A stretch of DNA of 17,953 nucleotides from Alphaproteobacteria bacterium (GTDB taxonomy: Bacteria > Pseudomonadota > Alphaproteobacteria > Caulobacterales > Caulobacteraceae): the NCBI GenBank assembly GCA_028869395.1, contig JAGWSE010000195.1:1-17953 (forward strand), read 5' to 3'. A program made the position numbers and the translations under genes. The notes below the pieces were generated by a model. That model did not search any database and was not told the origin of the DNA. It saw only the letters and a program-made list of their open reading frames with translations. Shown here piece after piece: positions 13,771 to 17,953 of the stretch; the stretch's first letter is position 1; each line of letters opens with the position of its first letter.

Positions 13771-14130
13771 CTATTTGCGCGCCTTCCGCGCCGCGTAGCG
13801 GAGATCGCGCCGGAGCTTTGCCTCCGCCTTGGTCAGCGCCTTGCGTTCTTTGCGTTCGCCGCGCCTGGCTTCCAGCGAGGCCGCTTCGGACGCCTCCAGG
13901 GCCGCCTGGGCGGCTTGGCTGGCATCGGCGGCCGCCTGGATCTTCGCGGCCTTCGCCGCGGCGCGGTCGTGCCGCACCTGGGCGAGCTCGGCGTCTCTGG
14001 CGGCTGCGCGATCGGATGGCTCAGGGGAAGGGACCGCAGGCCTGGGGCGGAACTTCGCCAAGCGCGCCTGGCGGGCCTCGGCGGCGGCTTTCAGGCGTTC
14101 AAGGAACCCGGCCTGCTCCTTCTCCCTCAT
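13771..14130 (-). CDS. DUF6481-like Lys/Ala-rich protein (119 aa)
   Basis: A 119-aa highly charged, low-complexity protein. The N-terminus GFLERLKAAAEARQARLAKF matches the pattern I associate with DUF6481 proteins of Caulobacterales and Sphingomonadales ('F-x-E-R-x-x-A-A-x-x-A-x-x-A-x-L-x-K-F'). Residues ~45-119 are Ala, Arg, Lys and Glu almost throughout and should form a long helix or coiled coil with a strongly basic end (KAEAKLRRDLRYAARKARK). No enzymatic motif; RNA or DNA binding is possible but unproven. The ATG overlaps the stop of the 64-aa gene as ATGA (14127-14130), a sign of translational coupling, and its own Shine-Dalgarno is weak. The family often sits near cold-shock genes, as here. 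Confidence 0.8.
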   Translation of the reverse strand: MREKEQAGFLERLKAAAEARQARLAKFRPRPAVPSPEPSDRAAARDAELAQVRHDRAAAKAAKIQAAADASQAAQAALEASEAASLEARRGERKERKALTKAEAKLRRDLRYAARKARK

Positions 14131-14321
14131 CGTGCAAGGCCCGGATGAGGCGGCCGAACGCTCAGCGCGCGGGCTTCCTCGGCTTGCGCGAGGTCGGACC
14201 AGCTCGCTGCGGCCGCGCGATGCCGTCGGCGCACCTGATCTAGGCTTGCGTGATCGGCCGCGACGGAGGCCGCGAGCGCGCGTTCACGGTACTCCTTCGC
14301 CTTCAGGTCATGCTTGAGCAT
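14127..14321 (-). CDS. Small hypothetical protein (64 aa)
   Basis: A 64-residue Ala/Arg/His-rich protein, mostly helical (KHDLKAKEYRERALAASVAA, then LDQVRRRHRAAAASWSDLAQ), family unknown. Support comes from AGGGA 8 nt upstream of the ATG at 14319-14321 and the ATGA overlap with the downstream DUF6481-like start. The pattern of spaced Ala and charged residues suggests a soluble helical hairpin. It lies 27 bp after the 60-aa gene on the same strand and is probably part of the same transcript. Confidence 0.65.
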   Translation of the reverse strand: MLKHDLKAKEYRERALAASVAADHASLDQVRRRHRAAAASWSDLAQAEEARALSVRPPHPGLAR

Positions 14322-14348
14322 AGGCTGTCCCTGTTGGGCGCCACGGCG

Positions 14349-14531
14349 TCATGCGGTCGCCTCGGCCATGCGTCGCTCCAGCACACGCGCCAGACGAACC
14401 CCGAGATGGTCGAGCGACAGGTTCTGGAAAGGTGGGTGCGCCCGGCGGATGTCTTCGAGACTTGCCATCGGATCGCGTGCGAGGATGTCTTCGAGCGCCA
14501 AATCGGGTCTCGGTCGGTATCTGAAATTCAT
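14349..14531 (-). CDS. Small hypothetical protein (60 aa)
   Basis: A 60-residue protein beginning MNFRYRPRPDLALEDILARD, with a degenerate internal repeat (ALEDILARD then SLEDIRRAH) and a helical C-terminus (VRLARVLERRMAEA). I do not recognise it. The ATG at 14529-14531 is preferred because GGAAA lies upstream; an ATG three codons earlier (14540) sits too close to that site, and a TTG further out falls in a hairpin. It is 59 bp downstream of the cold-shock gene and 27 bp upstream of the 64-aa gene. Confidence 0.6.
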   Translation of the reverse strand: MNFRYRPRPDLALEDILARDPMASLEDIRRAHPPFQNLSLDHLGVRLARVLERRMAEATA

Positions 14532-14549
14532 GGTCGGCATTTCCGGAGC

Positions 14550-14575
14550 GGCAGCGCGCCGCAAAGCGCGCCGCC
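14550..14575 (-). terminator. Strong GC hairpin after the cold-shock gene
   Basis: On the minus-strand transcript GGCGGCGCGC (14575 to 14566) pairs with GGCGCGCTGCC's last ten bases (14559 to 14550), giving a 10-bp stem with one G-U pair and a 6-nt loop. It starts 15 nt after the cold-shock stop codon and ends 18 nt before the next ATG. No T-run follows, so it may be a partial terminator or a 3'-end stabiliser that sets the ratio of cold-shock to downstream mRNA. Confidence 0.5.
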
Positions 14576-14590
14576 GTCGGAATGGGTCGG

Positions 14591-14800
14591 TTAGGCCGCC
14601 TGGAGCTGGCCGGCCGACATCTTGCCGGTCCGCTGGTCGCGTTCGACCTCGAATCCGAGCTTCTGGCCTTCCTGGAGCGAGGCCATCCCCGCCCGTTCAA
14701 CCGCGGAGATGTGCACGAACACGTCGTTGCCGCCGGCCTCGGGCTGGATGAAGCCGAAGCCCTTTTGGCCGTTGAACCACTTTACGGTGCCAATTTGCAT
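14591..14800 (-). CDS. Cold-shock domain protein (CspA family)
   Basis: A 69-aa single cold-shock domain, an OB-fold that binds single-stranded RNA or DNA and melts secondary structure. RNP1 is KGFGFI and RNP2 VFVHIS, after the family start GTVKWFNGQ; it ends with GQLQAA near the usual length (~70). The ATG at 14798-14800 is preferred over an upstream in-frame start because AAGGGA sits 8 nt before it and the domain begins right there. The upstream region to 15060 is AT-richer than the rest of the window and may contain a long leader as in cold-inducible csp genes, but I see no clear promoter. It heads a run of small minus-strand genes. Confidence 0.95.
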   Translation of the reverse strand: MQIGTVKWFNGQKGFGFIQPEAGGNDVFVHISAVERAGMASLQEGQKLGFEVERDQRTGKMSAGQLQAA

Positions 14801-15060
14801 AATTGTCCCTTTCCGGACACGAGCTCTCGCACCCGAAGTGGGCGGCGAGATCAAATTTTCGGAGAGGGTCGTAAACTAGTGCGGCGCCGGAATTATTCAG
14901 ATCGGCGGATGCGCCAGGCGAGCCAAAGCGATATTTGACTTTCTCAGGATGGGGGATGCGGGTCGAAAACGCAAGGCAATTCCTGATTGAGACTGTTTTG
15001 ATCCTAGAGAAATGCTAAGCAAGAACCTGAACGCCCACGCTCGTCCACGCCGGTTGATCC

Positions 15061-15348
15061 ATGAAAACACCATCGCCAACGCCGCCCCGCAACGCCGCTT
15101 CAGTTCGGTTTCGAACCGAGATCCAGGACGCGGAGGCGGCCGGTGTGGCCCGTGAGGACATGACGCTGCACCTCACCTTGAACGACGTGAATCAGATCCA
15201 GCGCGACACGAGCCTGGCCGTAGCGGACCTGAACTTCGCAGGCGGGGTCATGCGCTACCTCGGCGTCCGCGTCGAAAAGGGCGGAACGCCTGCCAGCTTC
15301 CTGATCAGGCCCGCGCCGCGCAGCGCGCCGCCGGTCGAGCTCTCCTAG
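15061..15348 (+). CDS. Hypothetical protein (95 aa)
   Basis: A 95-aa ORF that looks coding: Pro-rich start, then a structured part VRFRTEIQDAEAAG, MTLHLTLNDVNQIQRD and AGGVMRYLGVRVEKGG, ending in a Pro-rich tail. Family not recognised. No Shine-Dalgarno is visible before ATG 15061; an in-frame ATG at Met34 (15160) is an alternative beginning exactly at the most regular part. A TTGATC/GCTAAG pair lies 30-50 bp upstream of it in the AT-rich gap. Its TAG stop shares CTAG (15345-15348) with the stop of the convergent dioxygenase gene. It is divergent from the cold-shock gene. Confidence 0.6.
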   Translation: MKTPSPTPPRNAASVRFRTEIQDAEAAGVAREDMTLHLTLNDVNQIQRDTSLAVADLNFAGGVMRYLGVRVEKGGTPASFLIRPAPRSAPPVELS

Positions 15349-16670
15349 GCCGGGATCGGGTCCCGGACGGGCCGTCTCGCTCCCGCAGGCGCCGTGTTCG
15401 CCTGCGCCAGGATCGCCTGCTTGCCCTGGTCGTTGAAGGCCAGCAGCCGGCGCATGTAGTCGAAGCGGACGTAGTCGCGGCCGGTGGCGGTGGTCTTCTC
15501 GAACCAGTCGTCCTCGCCCAGCATCTCGCCGAGCCTGGGCGGATTGCGCCAGATCATCTGCTCGTCGATCTTCTTCGCTTCCAGACTGCGCAGGATGCCG
15601 CGGTTGAAGTGGCTGTGCAGCGTCACCCGCTCGCCCGGCTGGGTGCGGTCGCCCTGCCAGTGCCAGACGCCTTCAGTGAAGAACACCACCGAGCCCTTGG
15701 GCATCAGGATCGGCACGCCGGCGCCCGGATCCTCGCCCGGCCGGGGCGGGCGCCGCAGGCGGTGGCTGCCGGGGACGAGCACCGTCGGCCCGGAGGCTTC
15801 CGTCCAGTCCTCGAACGCCCAGACGCCGACGCCGGTCATGGCGAATTCGGGGTAGGGGTCGGGCACGTGAGCGTAGTCGGTGTGCAGCGGGATGAAGCCG
15901 GCGCCTGGGCCCCGGCGGATGCAGCTCAGGGAGGCGATGACCGCGCCGCGCCCCAGCGAGGCGTCGATCAACGTCATCAGCAGCGGGTTCAGCGCCAGCC
16001 GCTCGAAGGCGCGGCCGTGGTAGAGCATCCAGTTCATCGTCTGGTAGCCGTGGGTCGCCAGGGTTGCGAGGATCGCCTCGCGCGCCTCGTCGGCGAACTG
16101 CGGCGTGATGGCGTTCTCGATGATGGTGTAGCCCTGGTCCTCCATCTCGCGGATCTTCCCGGCCAACCCCTGACGGGCGGCCCGATGCGCCAGGTCGGGG
16201 TTCTCCACCGTCTTGCGGCCGAGGTGGTCGAAGAGGCCCGCCAGCACGTCCAGGGCGCGCCGGTCCAGGCTCCCGCGCACCGTCATGGCGTTCGGCCCGT
16301 AGAGGTGGGCGGTCTCGCGCAACAGGGTCGCGACCCCGCCGGGGGCTGAGATCCCCACCATCTGGCCGGCGGTGAGCGCCGCCTGGTAATCGCCCTCGAC
16401 AACGAGGTCGGCCGCCGGGTCGAAGTCCGCCCTCACCGCGAACGCCGCGCCGTCGAAGCAGATGGTGCAGCCGCCGGCCTCCCCGGGAAGCGCGAGGTGC
16501 GGCGGCGCGTCCGTGAAGTGCCCGCTGACGGAGAACGGGGCCTGGCCCTGCAGCCTTGCGGCGGGGGCCGGGCGCTCGATGCCCCGGCCGACCTCGCCGG
16601 CGAGGTAGCGCCGCGCTTCCTCCAGCCATCGATCGGACAGGAACTCGACGTGGTGCGGAAGGGTGATCAT
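15345..16670 (-). CDS. Phytanoyl-CoA dioxygenase (PhyH) family protein with N-terminal extension
   Basis: A 441-aa Fe(II)/2-oxoglutarate-dependent dioxygenase. The iron triad is H263-x-D265 (LHTDYAH) and H337 (GVWHWQGD); Arg348 (GERVTLHSH) is placed to bind 2-oxoglutarate. The dioxygenase domain covers ~175-400, with PGSHR at 300-304 as usual in PhyH proteins. The first ~155 residues are not part of that domain: an alpha/beta segment (FSVSGHFTDAPPH, CTICFDGAAFAV, ADLVVEGDYQAALTAG) with an SCP2-like flavour, perhaps a lipid or substrate-carrier module. The substrate is unknown. AGGAGG stands 9 nt before ATG 16668-16670. The sulfurtransferase lies 119 bp upstream on the same strand. Confidence 0.88.
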   Translation of the reverse strand: MITLPHHVEFLSDRWLEEARRYLAGEVGRGIERPAPAARLQGQAPFSVSGHFTDAPPHLALPGEAGGCTICFDGAAFAVRADFDPAADLVVEGDYQAALTAGQMVGISAPGGVATLLRETAHLYGPNAMTVRGSLDRRALDVLAGLFDHLGRKTVENPDLAHRAARQGLAGKIREMEDQGYTIIENAITPQFADEAREAILATLATHGYQTMNWMLYHGRAFERLALNPLLMTLIDASLGRGAVIASLSCIRRGPGAGFIPLHTDYAHVPDPYPEFAMTGVGVWAFEDWTEASGPTVLVPGSHRLRRPPRPGEDPGAGVPILMPKGSVVFFTEGVWHWQGDRTQPGERVTLHSHFNRGILRSLEAKKIDEQMIWRNPPRLGEMLGEDDWFEKTTATGRDYVRFDYMRRLLAFNDQGKQAILAQANTAPAGARRPVRDPIPA

Positions 16671-16704
16671 ACGACGTCCTCCTCCAGGCGCGCCCGTCCC
16701 GCGA

Positions 16705-16731
16705 GGCGGACCCGCAACGGAACAGTCCGCC
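16705..16731 (-). terminator. Inverted repeat between sulfurtransferase and dioxygenase genes
   Basis: GGCGGAC (16705-16711) and GTCCGCC (16725-16731) form a 7-bp stem with a 13-nt loop, in the 119-bp gap downstream of the sulfurtransferase stop. There is no T-run. It could be a terminator or an operator for the dioxygenase gene. Confidence 0.3.
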
Positions 16732-16789
16732 CGGCGGGGCGACAGGTCAACGCGGACCCGGCGTCAGGTCGTGCGGGCGGGCCGGCCGG

Positions 16790-17659
16790 TCAGGCGCCGA
16801 GCTCCATCGGCGCGTCGGGATCGCGGCTCCACTCCGACATGGAGCCGTCGTAGACCGCCACGTCCGGGTGGCCGAGGCGGGTGAGGGCGAGCGCGTCCAT
16901 GGTCGCCGAGATGCCGCCGCCGCAGTAGCAGATCACGCGCGGCCGCGCGAAGGCGCCGACGCTCTCGAACAGCGCCTTCAACTCCGCGTCGCTGCGGTAG
17001 CGGCCGGCCTCGTCCGTCAGCGCCGCATAGGGGACGTTGACGCTGCCCTTGATGTGGCCCTTGCGGCCGTAGTTGGTGGCCGAGTCTCCCCGGTGCACGC
17101 TGGGCGACAGGGCGTTGATGGTGCAGACCGCGCCGTCGCCGATCGCGGCGCCGACGGCGGCCTTGTCGGCCCAGGCGCCTGGGCGGTCCTTCAGAGTCAG
17201 GCGCGCAGGGGGATAGCGTCGGCTTCCGGTCTCGGCGGGGCGGCCTTCCGCGGTCCAGGCGCCGAAGCCGCCGTCCAGCACCGCCGCGCGCTCGAAGCCC
17301 GCGGCCCGCAGCATCCACCAAAGGCGCGTGGCCCACATGGGCGTGGTCGTGGTGTAGGCGACGACGCGGCTGTCCTCGCCGACGCCCGCCGCGCCCAGCG
17401 CCCGCGCCAGCGCCTCGGCCGGCATGTGGGTGAAGTTGAGCGGCGAGGACGGGTCCGAGAGCTCGCCGGCCAGGTCGAGGAACGCCGCGCCGGGGACGTG
17501 TCCCGCCTCGTAGTCGGCCCGCCCGCTCTCCACGCGATAGGGCCCCGGGCTCGAGGGCCGCAGGTGCATCGTGACGTCGAAGATCCGGAGGTCCGGATCC
17601 CCAAGGTGGGCCTGCAGCCACTCTGTCGAGACCAGGCCCCGGCCGTCCCAGACTTCCAT
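16790..17659 (-). CDS. Two-domain rhodanese sulfurtransferase (SseA/TST-like)
   Basis: A 289-aa tandem rhodanese. The N-terminal domain (~5-140) is catalytically silent: it has the GHVPGAAFLDL entry motif but no active-site Cys. The C-terminal domain (~165-285) has GHIKGSVNVPY and the active loop Cys246-G-G-G-I-S. Mercaptopyruvate sulfurtransferases usually have CGSGVT and thiosulfate sulfurtransferases CRKGVT; this loop (uncharged, Gly-rich) is nearer the former, so 3-mercaptopyruvate is the likelier donor, but the loop is not canonical. The start is set at the ATG 17657-17659, preceded by GGGAGG 7 nt upstream; an ATG five codons earlier overlaps that site and lacks one of its own. No signal peptide. 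Confidence 0.92.
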   Translation of the reverse strand: MEVWDGRGLVSTEWLQAHLGDPDLRIFDVTMHLRPSSPGPYRVESGRADYEAGHVPGAAFLDLAGELSDPSSPLNFTHMPAEALARALGAAGVGEDSRVVAYTTTTPMWATRLWWMLRAAGFERAAVLDGGFGAWTAEGRPAETGSRRYPPARLTLKDRPGAWADKAAVGAAIGDGAVCTINALSPSVHRGDSATNYGRKGHIKGSVNVPYAALTDEAGRYRSDAELKALFESVGAFARPRVICYCGGGISATMDALALTRLGHPDVAVYDGSMSEWSRDPDAPMELGA

Positions 17660-17708
17660 GTCGCGCCCTCCCATCCGGCGGCTCTGACGCCGCTCGCGTT
17701 CGGCCTTG

Positions 17709-17714
17709 ACTATA
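17709..17714 (-). promoter_or_regulatory. Candidate -10 box for the sulfurtransferase
   Basis: The minus strand reads TATAGT here, five of six bases of the -10 consensus, about 50 bp upstream of the chosen start. No convincing -35 is seen at 17 bp. Confidence 0.35.
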
Positions 17715-17730
17715 GACCCATCGGGCCGCG

Positions 17731-17747
17731 CCGCGAGGGCTTCGCGG
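17731..17747 (-). terminator. Hairpin directly after the receiver-domain gene
   Basis: CCGCGA (17731-17736) and TCGCGG (17742-17747) form a 6-bp stem with a 5-nt loop immediately after the stop codon at 17748-17750. No T-run follows. Likely a weak terminator between this gene and the sulfurtransferase promoter. Confidence 0.4.
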
Positions 17748-17953
17748 TCAGCCGCCGGCAGGCTCCAGGGCGCGGGCGAGCGCGCCCAGCAGGCTGGCCG
17801 CGGTCACCGGCTTGGCGAGATGCAGGTCCGCGCCGGCGGCGGTGGCCTCCTCGGCGTGCTGCCGCATGGCGTTGGCGCTCAGCATGATGACGGGCGTGCG
17901 CGGCCGTTCCGGATGGCGGGCCTCCAGCTCGCGAATGGCCCGGGTGGCGGCCA
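17748..17953 (-). CDS. Receiver domain C-terminus (hybrid histidine kinase or response regulator), cut by window edge
   Basis: The minus strand from the right edge reads 68 codons to TGA at 17748-17750. It contains TPVIMLSANAM (beta-4 with the conserved Ser/Thr switch residue, here Ser in LSAN), then GADLHLAKPVTAASLLGAL with the conserved Lys-Pro after beta-5, and ends ALARALEPAGG. That is the last two-thirds of a CheY-like receiver domain. The style (ATRAIRELEAR, LSANAM, HLAKPV) is that of receivers fused to the C-terminus of hybrid sensor kinases. The phosphoacceptor Asp and any kinase part lie outside the window. Confidence 0.85.
   Translation of the reverse strand, partial: AATRAIRELEARHPERPRTPVIMLSANAMRQHAEEATAAGADLHLAKPVTAASLLGALARALEPAGG

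Noticed and set aside
14897..15079. 60-aa minus-strand ORF in the csp upstream gap
   Set aside because: No ribosome-binding site, atypical composition, and crosses the start of the plus-strand 95-aa gene.
1..17953. Mobile element, prophage, CRISPR or toxin-antitoxin island
   Set aside because: No integrase or transposase genes, no spaced repeats, and even composition across housekeeping genes.

Overview
The window is GC-rich, densely packed, gapless-looking chromosomal DNA from an alphaproteobacterium. The gene set points to Caulobacterales (Caulobacter/Phenylobacterium-like): a bactofilin next to a membrane-anchored M23 peptidase, a DUF6481-type Lys/Ala-rich protein beside a cold-shock gene, and a Baeyer-Villiger-type monooxygenase, D-aminoacylase-type amidohydrolase and phytanoyl-CoA dioxygenase typical of catabolically versatile members. 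That placement is inference from content only. I see no tRNA, rRNA, CRISPR array, insertion sequence or phage gene.

Layout, left to right. 1-1316 (minus): the start of a bactofilin gene overlapping the end of an M23 endopeptidase gene, a cell-shape/peptidoglycan pair. 1437-3231 (minus): tyrS followed 10 bp later by a one-cysteine bcp peroxiredoxin. Upstream of tyrS lies a 130-bp leader holding a tiny ORF with tandem tyrosine codons and alternative hairpins, the most interesting unannotated structure here. 3390-4529 (plus): anmK, peptidoglycan recycling. 4542-5687 (minus): a beta-lactamase-fold serine hydrolase.

5770-9085 is an elongation factor P module: efp (minus, TTG start), divergent epmA (plus), an unrecognised 141-aa protein (minus) meeting epmA tail to tail, then epmB (plus). 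EpmB makes beta-lysine, EpmA ligates it to the conserved lysine of EF-P (K33 here), and the modified EF-P rescues ribosomes stalled on proline runs. The neighbouring serine hydrolase carries a PPPP run.

9153-13524 holds a class B flavin monooxygenase (plus), infA with an extra basic tail (minus), a 66-aa DUF2188-like protein (plus, probably leaderless) and a GTG-start D-aminoacylase-family amidohydrolase (plus). 13535-14800 (minus) is a set of five small genes: cold-shock protein, 60-aa and 64-aa unknowns, DUF6481-like protein and a 71-aa winged-helix-like protein; some are translationally coupled. 15061-17659 holds a 95-aa unknown (plus), a PhyH-family dioxygenase with an extra N-terminal domain (minus) and a two-domain rhodanese sulfurtransferase (minus). 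The right edge cuts the C-terminal receiver domain of a probable hybrid histidine kinase or response regulator (minus).

No gene-free stretch exceeds 300 bp. The longest are 14801-15060 (260 bp, relatively AT-rich, between divergent genes), 11268-11501 (234 bp, between divergent infA and the DUF2188-like gene) and 3232-3389 (the tyrS leader/anmK promoter region).
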